DNA of 64,000 nucleotides from Novosphingobium sp. SCN 66-18 (GTDB lineage Bacteria; Pseudomonadota; Alphaproteobacteria; Sphingomonadales; Sphingomonadaceae): NCBI GenBank assembly GCA_001725355.1, contig MEGD01000020.1, positions 33,182 to 97,181 of the forward strand. The letters run 5' to 3'. Below are positions 44,736 through 54,494 of this stretch, one piece after another. A model generated the notes under the pieces. That model saw nothing but the letters and a program-made list of their open reading frames with translations, ran no database searches and was not told the origin of the DNA. Position numbers and translations under genes: made by a program. The number at the start of each line of letters is the position of its first letter. Position 1 is the first letter of the stretch.

Positions 44736-45146
44736 TCAGCGGATCAGGAAGAACACCAGCCCCATCGCCAGGTAGGCAACCATCCAGAACCCGGCATCGA
44801 TCAGCGCGAGGCGGGTGGAAATCCGCTGCTGGGTATAGCTGACCCACAGCGAGGGGATCACGAAGGCGCCGGCAAGGCCGCCCGACATCATGAAATAGAG
44901 CCAGGGCTTCGCCGCCAGCGTATCGGCGCCAACGCGCGCGAACATGTGCCCCATCATCGTTGCGGTCACCAGCAGCAGCGCGGCCGTGATCGCCAGCGTG
45001 CGCGCGGGTGCGGTGCGGGTGCCGAGGCCGCCGGGGCCGACCTCCTCCAGCTTGGCGCGGCCGAACAGCGGCCCATACCACACTGCGGTCACCGTCAGCG
45101 CGGCAAGCATAGCGAGAAACACCGCCAGCCAGTTCACCGGACCCAT
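44736..45146 (-). CDS. DUF1761 family membrane protein
   Basis: 136 residues with four hydrophobic segments. The N-terminal motif NWLAVFLAMLAALTVTAVWYGPLFG (about 5-29) and the conserved ALIDAGFWMVAYLAMGLVFF C-terminus match DUF1761. Function unknown. Convergent with the K+ channel gene and divergent from rimO. Confidence 0.85.
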   Translation of the reverse strand: MGPVNWLAVFLAMLAALTVTAVWYGPLFGRAKLEEVGPGGLGTRTAPARTLAITAALLLVTATMMGHMFARVGADTLAAKPWLYFMMSGGLAGAFVIPSLWVSYTQQRISTRLALIDAGFWMVAYLAMGLVFFLIR

Positions 45147-45220
45147 TCTGCTCTTTCCTCGCTTCCCGCCTCGCGAGACGGTAGCGAGATGACGTCACAT
45201 TGGCAATTCGCGGGCGCTGC

Positions 45221-45265
45221 GATGATGGATGATGACGCCGAATGATGATGCCGCATGATGACGGG
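45221..45265 (+). repeat. Short imperfect tandem repeat upstream of rimO
   Basis: ATGATG units recur four or five times with about 12-13 bp between them (GATGATGACGCC, ATGATGATGCCGC, ATGATGACGGG). They lie 31-75 bp before the rimO start and hold several out-of-frame ATG codons. Confidence 0.5.
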
Positions 45266-45295
45266 CGGCGCGAATCCGCGTAAGGCGCGGTCGCC

Positions 45296-46690
45296 ATGAC
45301 ATCCCAGAATTCCCCCATCACGCTTCCCGAAGCGCCGCGCGTCGGCATGGTCAGCCTTGGCTGCCCCAAGGCGCTGGTCGATTCCGAACGCATTCTCACG
45401 CGCCTGCGCGCCGATGGCTATGCCATGAGCGCGGACTATGCCGGGGCCGACGTGGTGCTGGTCAACACGTGCGGCTTCCTCGATTCGGCCAAGGAGGAAA
45501 GCCTGGCCGCGATCGGCGAGGCGATCGCCGAGAATGGCCGCGTGATCGTGACCGGGTGCATGGGCAACGAGGCGGAGCTGATCCGGGCGAAGTTCCCCGA
45601 CGTGCTGGCCGTGACCGGCGCGCACCAGTACGAGGCGGTGGTGGAAGCGGTGCACGAAGCGGCGCCGCCCAGCATGGGGCCGTACATCGATCTGATCCCG
45701 CAGGCGCTGGACGACCAGGGCGGGATCAAGCTGACCCCGCGCCATTACAGCTATCTCAAGATTTCCGAAGGCTGCAACCACGCCTGCGCGTTCTGCATCA
45801 TCCCGTCGCTGCGCGGCAAGCTGGCCAGCCGGCGCATCGACGCGGTGCTGCGCGAGGCGGAGAAGCTGGTGGCGGCGGGGACCAGGGAACTGCTGGTCAT
45901 CAGCCAGGATACCTCGGCCTATGGCGTCGATGTGCGGCACGAGGAGCGCCAATGGCACGGCCACGCCGTGCGCACCCACATGACCGACCTGGCGCGCGAA
46001 CTGGGCCAGCTGCGCACGCCGCAGGGCGAAACGCCGTGGGTGCGGCTGCATTACGTGTACCCCTATCCCCATGTCGACGCGGTGATCCCTCTCATGGCCG
46101 AAGGGCTGGTGACGCCCTATCTCGACATTCCGTTCCAGCATGCCGCGCCCAGTGTGCTCAAGGCGATGAAGCGCCCCGCCAACGAAGCGAAGGTGCTCGA
46201 GCGCATCAGGGCATGGCGTGACATCGCGCCCGATCTTGCCATCCGCTCGAGCTTCGTGGTCGGCTTCCCCGGCGAGACCGAGGCGGATTTCCAGTACCTG
46301 CTCGACTGGCTGGACGAGGCCCAGCTCGACCGCGTGGGCGGCTTCCGCTTCGAGCCGGTGGACGGCGCCAGCGCCAACCACCTGCCCGATCCGGTGCCGG
46401 AGGAGGTCAAGGAAGAGCGCTACGCCCGGCTGATGGAAAAGACCGAGGCGATCAGCGCGGCCAAGCTCGCCGCCAAGGTCGGCCGCACGATCCAGGTGAT
46501 CGTGGACGAGGTGGGCGAGCCGGACGAGGACGGCGATCTGGGCGCGACCGCGCGCAGCCAGGCCGACGCCCCGGAAATCGACGGCGCGGTCTATCTGCGC
46601 AACGTGCCCGCCACGCTGAAGCCGGGCGATTTCGCGCAGGTGCGGATCGAAGACGCCGACGCGCACGACCTTTACGGCGTGATCGCCTGA
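45296..46690 (+). CDS. rimO: Ribosomal protein S12 methylthiotransferase RimO
   Basis: 464 residues. N-terminal UPF0004 domain with three Fe-S cysteines (GCPKAL, NTCGFLD, GCMGN); radical-SAM motif CNHACAFC (CxxxCxxC, about 161-168); C-terminal TRAM domain (about 390-464). It adds a methylthio group to an Asp of ribosomal protein S12. The ATG at 45296 has no strong ribosome site. Confidence 0.96.
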   Translation: MTSQNSPITLPEAPRVGMVSLGCPKALVDSERILTRLRADGYAMSADYAGADVVLVNTCGFLDSAKEESLAAIGEAIAENGRVIVTGCMGNEAELIRAKFPDVLAVTGAHQYEAVVEAVHEAAPPSMGPYIDLIPQALDDQGGIKLTPRHYSYLKISEGCNHACAFCIIPSLRGKLASRRIDAVLREAEKLVAAGTRELLVISQDTSAYGVDVRHEERQWHGHAVRTHMTDLARELGQLRTPQGETPWVRLHYVYPYPHVDAVIPLMAEGLVTPYLDIPFQHAAPSVLKAMKRPANEAKVLERIRAWRDIAPDLAIRSSFVVGFPGETEADFQYLLDWLDEAQLDRVGGFRFEPVDGASANHLPDPVPEEVKEERYARLMEKTEAISAAKLAAKVGRTIQVIVDEVGEPDEDGDLGATARSQADAPEIDGAVYLRNVPATLKPGDFAQVRIEDADAHDLYGVIA

Positions 46691-46705
46691 CGCGATCGCC
46701 CGCTC

Positions 46706-48343
46706 CTACTGGTTCGGGTCCGCCACCTTGAACGGATCGGTCGGCGCGGGCTGGGTGGGCAGCGGGCTGCGCGGCAGTTCCTTGTCGCTGTTGGCGGCCT
46801 GCCACAGCATGCCCGCCAGGATCACCGAGGCCTGCCGCATGTCGTCCGCGCGCATGTGGTCCAGCGTGTCGATGCTGGAATGGTGGACGCGGCTGTCGTA
46901 GTCGAGCGGGTCCTGGATGAACTGGTATCCGGGCAGGCCGATTGACTGGAGATAGACGTGGTCGGTGCCGCCGGTCTTCTCCGCCACGACACGGCCCGCG
47001 CCCATCGCCTTGAACGGGGCCAGCCAGTCGCCCAGGATCGCACCCGCGCCCAGGTTGCCCTCGGCATAGATGCCGCGGAACCGGCCCGAACCGTTGTCCA
47101 TGTTGAAATAGGCTTTCAGCGCCGTGTATTCGGACTTCGGCGTGATCGGGAAGGCGTTGCGCCAGGCCACGTAGGATTCGATGCCGGTCAGCGCGTGATC
47201 GACCGGGCGCGAGGCGAGGTGCTGTTCGATATAGGCGCGCGAGCCGAGCAGGCCTTGTTCCTCCCCACTCCACAGCGCGAAGCGGATCGTGCGCCGGGGC
47301 CGGATGCCCAGCTTGCTGATGAGCCGCGCGGCCTCGATCACCGCGACGCTGCCGGCGCCGTTGTCGTTGGCGCCATCGCCCGCGATCCAGCTGTCGAAAT
47401 GCGCGCCGGCCATGACATAGCCCGCCTTGGGATCGGTGCCGGGGATTTCGGCGATGACGTTCTCCGCCATCAGGTTCTTGTCGTCGAAGCGCGCCTCGAT
47501 GTTCAGTTCGATCTCGGGCGCGGCCCCGGTCTTCGCCAGGCGGACGAGGCGGCGGTAATCCTCCTGCGCCAGTTCCATCGCCGGCACGGCCAGCGTCTTG
47601 CCGGGCACGAAGTCATAGCCTTCGCCATGGACCAGCTTGCCGTCGCGATAGCTCATGCGCACCAGCGCGAGCGCGCCTTCGGCCTTGAGGAATTCGGTCA
47701 GCTTGCGCAGGAAACTGCGGTTGCGGATCTGCAGCGCGGCGGCTTCGGGATCGAAGCGCGGCTGGTCGAACTTGTCGAATTCACCGATCTCGGCATCGGT
47801 ATAGCGCTTGAACACCGGGTCCTTGGATTCGCTGGTCGCGCCCGGCAGCGAGACCAGCACGATGCGGCCGGCGAGCTTGCCTTTCCATTCGGCGAAGTTC
47901 TCTTCCCGGCTCATCGGCGCGACGATCACCGGCGCGCGCACCGTGCCCGCGGTCGGCGGCGACCACGCCACCGGAATCGCCGTGAGCGCGAGCGGACGGG
48001 GCGAGACCATCGTGGCGGACCAGCCATCGGCGTTCCAGCCCAGCCCGAAGTTGAACGGTTCGGCGTGGATGTTGGTCAGGCCATAGCCGCGCAGCACGTC
48101 CATCGCCCAGCGTTCGGCCTTGCGGTGGTTTTCCGAATTGGTGAGGCGCGGGCCGATGCCGTCCATCAGCTGGCTGGCGGTGGTCATCACCGCGCTGCGG
48201 TTCATGCCTTCATCGATGATTCGCGCGACGGCGGCGTCCTCGGCCGGCCCGGCCAGCGCGGGCGCGGGCAGCAGCGGCGCGAGCAGGACAGAGAGCGCGG
48301 CGGCGGCGCGAAGGGCGCCACGAAAGGCAGGACGGCTGGACAT
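46706..48343 (-). CDS. Secreted M28 family metallopeptidase
   Basis: 545 residues from ATG 48343, preceded by GGGGAGAA. Signal peptide 1-32 (ends ALAG). A PA-like insert is likely at about 110-290. The M28 zinc site is seen: His in MAGAHFDSW, Asp in DGANDNGAGSV, Glu-Glu in WSGEEQGLLGS, Asp in FNMDNGSG and His in TGGTDHVYL/VHHSSIDTLD. Such enzymes are aminopeptidases or carboxypeptidases of the periplasm or outside. Downstream of rimO in convergent orientation. Confidence 0.92.
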   Translation of the reverse strand: MSSRPAFRGALRAAAALSVLLAPLLPAPALAGPAEDAAVARIIDEGMNRSAVMTTASQLMDGIGPRLTNSENHRKAERWAMDVLRGYGLTNIHAEPFNFGLGWNADGWSATMVSPRPLALTAIPVAWSPPTAGTVRAPVIVAPMSREENFAEWKGKLAGRIVLVSLPGATSESKDPVFKRYTDAEIGEFDKFDQPRFDPEAAALQIRNRSFLRKLTEFLKAEGALALVRMSYRDGKLVHGEGYDFVPGKTLAVPAMELAQEDYRRLVRLAKTGAAPEIELNIEARFDDKNLMAENVIAEIPGTDPKAGYVMAGAHFDSWIAGDGANDNGAGSVAVIEAARLISKLGIRPRRTIRFALWSGEEQGLLGSRAYIEQHLASRPVDHALTGIESYVAWRNAFPITPKSEYTALKAYFNMDNGSGRFRGIYAEGNLGAGAILGDWLAPFKAMGAGRVVAEKTGGTDHVYLQSIGLPGYQFIQDPLDYDSRVHHSSIDTLDHMRADDMRQASVILAGMLWQAANSDKELPRSPLPTQPAPTDPFKVADPNQ

Positions 48344-48476
48344 GGACAAGGTTCTCCCCGGAAGGGTTGGGGCCGGAATGGTTCGGGCCGAAATGGATAA
48401 GGCTGCATCCTGCCATCGCCGCGCGCTTTGCCAAGGGGCAATGCCCGGAAATCCCACGCCCTTTTGGGGGAGCGTG

Positions 48477-48562
48477 GTGGGCCCACCCCGCTGCGACTAG
48501 CGCCGCCTGCGGCAGCGCAAGTCTCGCTCCCCTCCCGCTTGCGGGAGGGGTTGGGGGTGGGC
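48477..48562 (+). repeat. Composite palindromic repeat element, copy 1
   Basis: Reads GTGGGCCCACCCCGCTGCG, then GCCGCC-TGC-GGCAGC, then the G-rich palindrome CCCCTCCCGC-N2-GCGGGAGGGG (48529-48550) and TTGGGGGTGGGC. The same ordered parts occur in reverse orientation at 53222-53298. The whole 281-bp gap 48344-48624 holds nothing else recognisable. Confidence 0.8.
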
Positions 48563-48624
48563 ATCAGCCCATTGTTTGCAAAGGATATAGTCGCCGCTTT
48601 CAGACCCCGCGCAAACCTGAGGAG

Positions 48625-50178
48625 TCAGCGCCGCGCGGGGCGCAGGTCTTCCGGAAGATCGCGGCCCGCGCGATCGTAGGCGGCGCGCAGATCGGCGTCG
48701 GCGTCCATCAGTGTGCGTGCCAAGGGTGCGGTCCTGGCCGGATCGGGCACGATTTCCGTGCCTTCCGGCTGGAGCAACGTCAGCACGTCGGACCGTATCT
48801 TCGCATCGGCGAGGCCTTCCTTCAGGAACCGTCGGGCGGCCGTATCGTCCTCAAGGCATTGGGCAGCGCGCACCGCCGCCGTCACCGCATCCTGCCAGTG
48901 GGCATAGACCGCCTCGCGCAGCAGGCGCTGGTCCTGGTCGGGCTGGGCGTGGTGCGCCGCGCAGAGGCGCAAGGCTGACGCCGAAAGCCGGGCATAGGGT
49001 GAACCCTGCTCGTTGGCGACTTCGGTGGCGAGTGCGGCGGCCAGCATCGCCCGGTCCCACGCCCCGTGGCGCACCAGCCGTCCGGCGTTGTTGATGACGA
49101 AATTGACCATCCAGTCACGCTCGCGCCAAGGCAGGGCGGTCAGCCGGTCGAACAGCGCGTCCGCTTCGGCCGTGCGCCCCAGCGCGTCAAGCGCCTTAAC
49201 CTCGGCATTGATGATCCAGCCGTCGTACTCGCCCGCCTTGCGCAACCCCTTGTCGGTATGGTCGATCCGCTGCGCGGCCGCGATCGCCTCGTCGAAGCGG
49301 CCGGCATCGACCAGCGCATCGACAAGACGCGACAGCCCCGGGCGGTCCTCCGGCGCCTTGGCGAGATCGGCCGTGGCAGTCTCGACGCCTTGCAGCAGCA
49401 TCGTTTGCGCATGGGGGCCGACGCGGCGAGCGAGCAGGGGCCAGCCGATTTCGTAATCGCGATCCACCAGCATATCGAGCGTGGTTTCGGCGTAGCGCAG
49501 TTGACCCACCAGCATCTCCGCCACGGCGGTATCGCCCGCCGCCAGTGCCGGGCGCAGCGCCTTGGCCGCCACCGTTTCGCGCACCTCGGGGGCAAGCGAT
49601 GGGAACGCGGGTGACCGTGCCAGGGCCAGCAGTGCGCGATCCTGATTCTCGATACTGGCCGTTCGCAGGCCGTACAGAACCGCGCGAGACTTCAGGCCGG
49701 CGAACTCCGCCGCGTTGCCGCGTGCCGCCACATGGCCCAGGTGCTCGGCATAGGCATCGCCGTTGCCCGCAAGCAGGGCGGCCTGCAGAGCGAGGAAATC
49801 GACCAGCACCCGCAGATCGTCCCCGTTGCGGCCGAACCCCAGCCCTTCGGCCTCCTCCCCCTCGCGCAGCGCATCCGGATAGCGGTTCTGGAACAGCGCG
49901 CAATTGGAGCGGACCAGCGCGGCAAGGGCCAGCAGCCGCTGCGTCGGCCGCCGGCGCGCCATCTCGTCGGTATAGGGCACGGCCTCGCAGGCCGAAGGCT
50001 TGCCGAGCTTGACCACTTCCTTGCCGAACCGGTCGAACAGCGCGGCGTCGTCCATCGCCGCGATTTTGTCCGCCGGGGTCGCCGCGCGGGCCGGCGGGGA
50101 GAGGGGTACAAGGGACAACGCGATCGCCGCCAGCACCGCGCCTGTCATCACCGCGCGAAAACCTGCGCGAACCGCCAT
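48625..50178 (-). CDS. Periplasmic helical-repeat protein of unknown function
   Basis: 517 residues from the internal ATG at about 50178, which places a signal peptide (MAVRAGFRAV..., hydrophobic core, PPARAA) at the N-terminus. The rest is almost wholly helical with repeated Ala/Leu/Glu patterns of TPR-like or SEL-like type (for example DRALLALARSPAF, ADALFDRLTALPW, RAMLAAALATEV). No catalytic motif is visible. 94 bp downstream of the Pit transporter gene on the same strand; a link to phosphate metabolism is unproved. Confidence 0.75.
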   Translation of the reverse strand: MAVRAGFRAVMTGAVLAAIALSLVPLSPPARAATPADKIAAMDDAALFDRFGKEVVKLGKPSACEAVPYTDEMARRRPTQRLLALAALVRSNCALFQNRYPDALREGEEAEGLGFGRNGDDLRVLVDFLALQAALLAGNGDAYAEHLGHVAARGNAAEFAGLKSRAVLYGLRTASIENQDRALLALARSPAFPSLAPEVRETVAAKALRPALAAGDTAVAEMLVGQLRYAETTLDMLVDRDYEIGWPLLARRVGPHAQTMLLQGVETATADLAKAPEDRPGLSRLVDALVDAGRFDEAIAAAQRIDHTDKGLRKAGEYDGWIINAEVKALDALGRTAEADALFDRLTALPWRERDWMVNFVINNAGRLVRHGAWDRAMLAAALATEVANEQGSPYARLSASALRLCAAHHAQPDQDQRLLREAVYAHWQDAVTAAVRAAQCLEDDTAARRFLKEGLADAKIRSDVLTLLQPEGTEIVPDPARTAPLARTLMDADADLRAAYDRAGRDLPEDLRPARR

Positions 50179-50272
50179 ATGCCCCGTGCCCCTGTTGCCG
50201 CGCGCCAAACCGCGCGCCGACGCAGAGTGTCGCGCGGGAAGCCGGCTGTCAAAGCCCGGATCGAGCCAAGGC

Positions 50273-51271
50273 TCAGAACAGACGGGTCAGCAGGTAGAAC
50301 GCGGCGCCCACGGCGGCGCTGGCGGGGATGGTGATGAACCACGCCACGACCACGCGCGTCGCCACGCCCCAGCGCACCGCGCTGGCGCGGCGGGCGGCGC
50401 CGGTGCCGACGACCGAGCCGGTGATGGCGTGCGTGGTCGAGACTGGAATGCCCATGGCGCTGGCGCCGAACACCACGATCGAGCCGGCGGTGGAGGCGCA
50501 GAAGCCGGTGTGATGGTTGAGCTGGGTCAGCTTGCTGCCCATCGTCTGGATGATCTTCCAGCCGCCCGAAAGCGTGCCCAGCGAGATCGCGGCGTAGCAG
50601 GCGATCACGACCCATTCGGGCACGTGGAATTCGCCCTTCAGCGTGCCGGTGGAATAGAGCAGCACCGCGATGATCCCCATCGTCTTCTGCGCGTCGTTGC
50701 CACCGTGGCTGATCGAATAGGCCGCGCTGCTGACCAGGTGGAGCGACTTGAACACCCGCTCCGCCCGGCGCGGCTGGTAGCCACGGAACAGCCAGCTGGT
50801 GATCAGCACCATCAGCATGGCCAGCGCGAAGCCGATCATCGGCGACAGGAAGATGGCGACGATCGTCTTGCTGGTGCCCGAGCTTTCCACCGCGCCGAAC
50901 CCGCCATGCATGATGCCCGCGCCCAGCAGGCCGCCGATCAGCGCGTGGCTGGACGAGGAGGGAATGCCCTTCACCCAGGTCAGCACGTTCCAGAACATCG
51001 CGCCGATCAGCGCGCCGAACACCACCGCCGGCGTCACCACGTCCTTGTCGATGATGCCCTTGCCCACCGTTTCGGCGACGTGCAGGCCGACCATCCAGTA
51101 GGCCACGAAATTGCCGACGGCGGCGAACAGCACGGCCTGGACCGGGGTGAGCAGCCGCGTGGAAACCACCGTGGCGATGGAGTTGGCCGCGTCATGCAAC
51201 CCGTTGAGAAAATCGAAGGCCAGCGCCAGCGCGATCAGGCCGACCAGTAGCGGAAAGGCGATTTCGTGCAT
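50273..51271 (-). CDS. pit: Low-affinity inorganic phosphate transporter, PiT family
   Basis: 332 residues, about ten membrane segments. PiT signatures occur in both halves: FDFLNGLHDAANSIATVVSTR (split at about 19-39) and SISHGGNDAQKTMGIIAVLL near 190-209, plus PSSSSHALIGGLLGAG and PVSTTHAITGSVVGTG. Imports metal-phosphate complexes with H+. The DUF47 gene is 23 bp upstream, the usual regulator pair. Confidence 0.95.
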   Translation of the reverse strand: MHEIAFPLLVGLIALALAFDFLNGLHDAANSIATVVSTRLLTPVQAVLFAAVGNFVAYWMVGLHVAETVGKGIIDKDVVTPAVVFGALIGAMFWNVLTWVKGIPSSSSHALIGGLLGAGIMHGGFGAVESSGTSKTIVAIFLSPMIGFALAMLMVLITSWLFRGYQPRRAERVFKSLHLVSSAAYSISHGGNDAQKTMGIIAVLLYSTGTLKGEFHVPEWVVIACYAAISLGTLSGGWKIIQTMGSKLTQLNHHTGFCASTAGSIVVFGASAMGIPVSTTHAITGSVVGTGAARRASAVRWGVATRVVVAWFITIPASAAVGAAFYLLTRLF

Positions 51272-51294
51272 GGTGCGCGTTCCCGGCCGGCCGA

Positions 51295-51942
51295 TCAGGC
51301 GTGGTCGATGACGAGGGCGTCGATCTCGTTCGCGACATCCTCGAACGCGTCGGCGATCTTTTCGAGGTGCTTGTAGATCTCGCGCGAGACGATGAAGGCG
51401 ACCAGATCGCCATCGCCGCGCCGGGTGATGAAGTTGGCCTTGAGCCCCGCCTGGTGGACAAGGTCCACCGCGCCTTCCAGCTTGACGATGCGCTCGGTCA
51501 ACTGGTGCAGGCGCGCGCCGTTGCGTTCCACGTCGCGCAGCAGCGGCATCGCTTCGGCGATGAGGTCGCAGGCTTCGACGATCTTGTCGGCCATGGCCTG
51601 CATTTCCGGCTCGAACTTAGCGACTTCGTAAAGCTCGATGGCCGATGCGGCGGCCTGCATTTCGTCGATCGTATCGTCTAGCGCCGCGATCAGCGAGGTG
51701 ATCGCGCCGCGATCGAACGGGGTCAGGAACGTGCGGCGCACCGTGTAGAGCACCTCGCGGATGATATCGTCCGCCTCGTGCTCGCGCTTGCGGATCGTGG
51801 CGATGTATTCCGCCGCATTGCCTTCCGAACGGGTCAGGCGCGAGAGCGCCTCGGCGGCGGCCACGAGCGTTGCGGCGTGGCGTTCGAACATGTCGAAGAA
51901 ATCGCCGGACTTGGGCAGGAGGCGCTGGAACCAGCCGAACAT
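51295..51942 (-). CDS. DUF47 family protein (PhoU-like, Pit accessory protein)
   Basis: 215 residues from ATG 51942 (MFGWFQRLLPKSGDFFDMFERHA, split). Entirely helical, with the family ends FFDMFERHAATL and the EHEADDIIREVLYTVRRTFLTPFDRGAIT segment (about 55-84). DUF47 proteins regulate the neighbouring Pit transporter and resemble PhoU. Operon with pit; no PhoB box was seen upstream. Confidence 0.93.
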   Translation of the reverse strand: MFGWFQRLLPKSGDFFDMFERHAATLVAAAEALSRLTRSEGNAAEYIATIRKREHEADDIIREVLYTVRRTFLTPFDRGAITSLIAALDDTIDEMQAAASAIELYEVAKFEPEMQAMADKIVEACDLIAEAMPLLRDVERNGARLHQLTERIVKLEGAVDLVHQAGLKANFITRRGDGDLVAFIVSREIYKHLEKIADAFEDVANEIDALVIDHA

Positions 51943-52236
51943 CGCTATCGCTTCCGTAAAAAGTTCTGTCCCTGGAGCGAATCGCGGTCTGCGCGCGGTG
52001 CTCGTCGCGCGCACTAGGAGAGTTGCCCGCCTCTCTCAATATGAACGTGCCATATTGTCCACCGGCGCGGCGGCGCGCGAGCCAGCAACGTTTCCTTACA
52101 CGAAGGCAAAATGTGGGCAAAAATTGCCGCCTATCCCGGCTGCTCCGGCGTGAAGCGGCCCCACACCAGACAGAGTGGCAGCGCGCGGCGGACGCAGGCG
52201 GAACGTTCCCAAGACAAGTCCAGGGAGGACGTTCCA

Positions 52237-53067
52237 ATGTTCTATCGTGTCGCGGCGGCGGTTGCCGCGCTTGCTTTCTCGGCCCCCGCGCTGGCCCAGG
52301 AAGCCCCCAAGCCCATTACCGTTTCCGGGTCTGCCGCCATCGTTTCGGACTATCGCTTCCGTGGCGTTTCGCAAAGCGATCGCGCGCTGGCCGTGCAGGC
52401 CGGCCTGACCGTGTCGCATGAAAGCGGCCTCTATGTCGGCACCTGGGCCTCCAACCTTTCGGGCTGGGGCACCTTCGGCGGTTCCAACACCGAGCTGGAT
52501 ATCTACGGCGGCTACAAGATGCCGATCGGCGGCGTCACGGTGGACGTCGGCCTGACCTGGTACATGTATCCGGGTGGCGCGGACAAGACCGACTTCGCCG
52601 AGCCTTACGTCAAGCTTTCAGGCACCGTCGGCCCGGTCAGCCTGCTGGCGGGCGTTGCCTATGCCCCCAAGCAGGAATCGCTGGGCCGCTGGTATCTGAG
52701 CGGGGCTTCCTACGCCACGGGCGTGCCCGATGCGCCGGGCGCCAAGTCGGACAACCTCTATGTCTGGACCGACGCCAGCGCGGCGATTCCCAACACCCCG
52801 GTCACGCTGAAAGCGCATGTGGGCTATTCGGACGGCAACGCCGGCCTTGGCCCCAACGGCACCTCGGTCGCGCCCACGGGCAAGTACGCCGACTGGATGC
52901 TGGGCGCGGACGTGGCCGTCGGCCCGGTGGTGCTGGGCGTTGCCTATGTCGATACCGACATCAGCAACAAGGAAGCGCTCTACCTCCAGCCGAACTTCTC
53001 GCAGACCAAGAACGGTTCCTCGATCGCCGGCGCGGCGGTGGTGGTTTCGGGCACCGTTGCCTTCTGA
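52237..53067 (+). CDS. TorF family putative outer-membrane porin
   Basis: 276 residues from ATG 52237 with AGGGAGG upstream. Signal peptide (1-21, ending ALAQ). The mature part matches the TorF/Gcw_chp beta-barrel family (GSAAIVSDYRFRGVSQSDRALAVQ, about 32-55) with alternating aromatic strands and a C-terminal Phe, as in outer-membrane barrels. Substrate unknown. The 294 bp upstream hold a perfect GGAACGTTCC palindrome (near 52200) and a second GGACGTTCC near the ribosome site, possibly regulatory. A clear terminator follows. Confidence 0.9.
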   Translation: MFYRVAAAVAALAFSAPALAQEAPKPITVSGSAAIVSDYRFRGVSQSDRALAVQAGLTVSHESGLYVGTWASNLSGWGTFGGSNTELDIYGGYKMPIGGVTVDVGLTWYMYPGGADKTDFAEPYVKLSGTVGPVSLLAGVAYAPKQESLGRWYLSGASYATGVPDAPGAKSDNLYVWTDASAAIPNTPVTLKAHVGYSDGNAGLGPNGTSVAPTGKYADWMLGADVAVGPVVLGVAYVDTDISNKEALYLQPNFSQTKNGSSIAGAAVVVSGTVAF

Positions 53068-53105
53068 TCGCCTGACGATCGGACTTTCTCCGAATGCATG
53101 AGCCT

Positions 53106-53138
53106 GCCGCCTGCCCCTTGTGGGCGGGCGGCCTTTTT
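53106..53138 (+). terminator. Rho-independent terminator of the TorF porin gene
   Basis: GCCGCCTGCCC-loop-GGGCGGGCGGC (one G-T pair) followed by CTTTTT, 39 bp after the porin stop. Confidence 0.88.
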
Positions 53139-53186
53139 ATGGGCGACAGAAGCGTTGGGGAAGGGCGGTGCGCTGCCCACCCCCAG

Positions 53187-53298
53187 CCCCTCCCGCAGGC
53201 GGGAGGGGAGAATATGCGAATCCCCTCCCGCTTGCGGGAGGGGCGCGAGACTTGCGCTGCCGCAGGCGGCGTTAGTCGCAGCGGGGTGGGCTACCCAC
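53187..53298 (-). repeat. Paired G-rich palindromes and composite repeat element, copy 2
   Basis: Palindromes CCCCTCCCGC-N2-GCGGGAGGGG lie at 53187-53208 and 53222-53243. The segment 53222-53298 is the reverse complement of the element at 48477-48550 with only a few changes (GCGCGAGACTTGCGCTGCC, then GCAGGCGGC, then CCACCCCGC read in reverse). It sits between the porin and corA. Confidence 0.8.
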
Positions 53299-53359
53299 GC
53301 GCTGCGCTCTGCAAGCAATATTTTTCAGAATGATGAAAAGTAATTCGCCACTCTGAATT

Positions 53360-54334
53360 TCACAGCCAGCCGATCCGCCGGAAGCGGTACCACAGCCCGC
53401 CGCAGACCGAGAGGATCACGCCCCAGATCAGGAAATAGCCGAAGCGCCATTTCAGCTCGGGGATATATTCGAAGTTCATGCCATAGATGCCGGCGATGGC
53501 GGTGGGCACGGCGAGGATCGCGGCCCAGGCGGCAAGCTGGCGGGTCATCTCGCCCTGGCGATGCTGTTCGAGCAGGCTGGCGGTCTCGACGATCGCCGCC
53601 AGCGTTTCCTTGACGCCGCGCACCCGCGTCATCGCGCGGCGCACATGGTCCAGCACGTCGCGGAACCAGATCCGCGCGGCGGGATCGATCGTCGGCAGGT
53701 CCGCCTCGACCAGCCGCTCGCACATTTCCTGCATCGGCCCGATCACCCGCTCGAACCGGCGCAGCTGGCGGCGCAGGCGGAAAATGCGGCGGATCGTGGC
53801 GGGGCCGGGAAAGGATTCGATCGCCGCTTCCTCCATGTCCTGCGCCACGTCTTCCAGCCCGTCGGTGATCGGCTGGTAGCCATCGACGATGAAATCGAGA
53901 ATGGCATGCAGCACGTAGTCCGGCCCTTCGGCCAGCCGTTCGGCGCTGGCCTCCAGTTCCTCGCGCAGCGTCAGGTGCGCGCGCGTGCTGCCGAAGCGCA
54001 CCGATATGATGAAGTCGGCGCCGAGGAAGAACGCGGTCTGGCCATAGGAGATGATCTCGCCATCGTGCAGGCTGGCCGTGCGCGCCACGGCGAACAGCTG
54101 CTTTCCGTAAGCCTCCACCTTGGGCAGCTGGCGCGGATTGAGCGCATCTTCCACCGCCAGCGGATGCAGCCCGTACTGCCGGCGTACCCGGTCCATCTCC
54201 TCCACGGTCGGTTCGCACAGGCCGATCCAGTCGAACGTCTGGGGCGGCAGGGCCGCGCGCGGCGCGCCATCGAGCACGATGTCGACTTCGTGGGCCTGAC
54301 CCTGGCTGTAGCGGCGGGACGCAATGATCGGCAT
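53360..54334 (-). CDS. corA: CorA family magnesium/cobalt transporter
   Basis: 324 residues from ATG 54334. A large cytosolic N-terminal domain with a long helical part (about 150-250) is followed by two membrane helices. The loop between them holds YGMNFEYIPEL, the GMN ion filter (about 285-287). Forms pentamers that admit Mg2+. Divergent from the monooxygenase gene across 160 bp. Confidence 0.95.
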   Translation of the reverse strand: MPIIASRRYSQGQAHEVDIVLDGAPRAALPPQTFDWIGLCEPTVEEMDRVRRQYGLHPLAVEDALNPRQLPKVEAYGKQLFAVARTASLHDGEIISYGQTAFFLGADFIISVRFGSTRAHLTLREELEASAERLAEGPDYVLHAILDFIVDGYQPITDGLEDVAQDMEEAAIESFPGPATIRRIFRLRRQLRRFERVIGPMQEMCERLVEADLPTIDPAARIWFRDVLDHVRRAMTRVRGVKETLAAIVETASLLEQHRQGEMTRQLAAWAAILAVPTAIAGIYGMNFEYIPELKWRFGYFLIWGVILSVCGGLWYRFRRIGWL

Positions 54335-54494
54335 GGGCCTGCTTGTGGCAAAGCCCGCAGTCGCGCGCAATCGCTCCTGGCGGGACCGAGCGGCGGGCCG
54401 CATCGGCAAGCCGCGGGAGGCGCGAATCGGGCTGGCAATTCGCGGGGATTGCGATAGGTTCGGTTGCAATCAGAAACTGGAGGGGTGTGGAATC

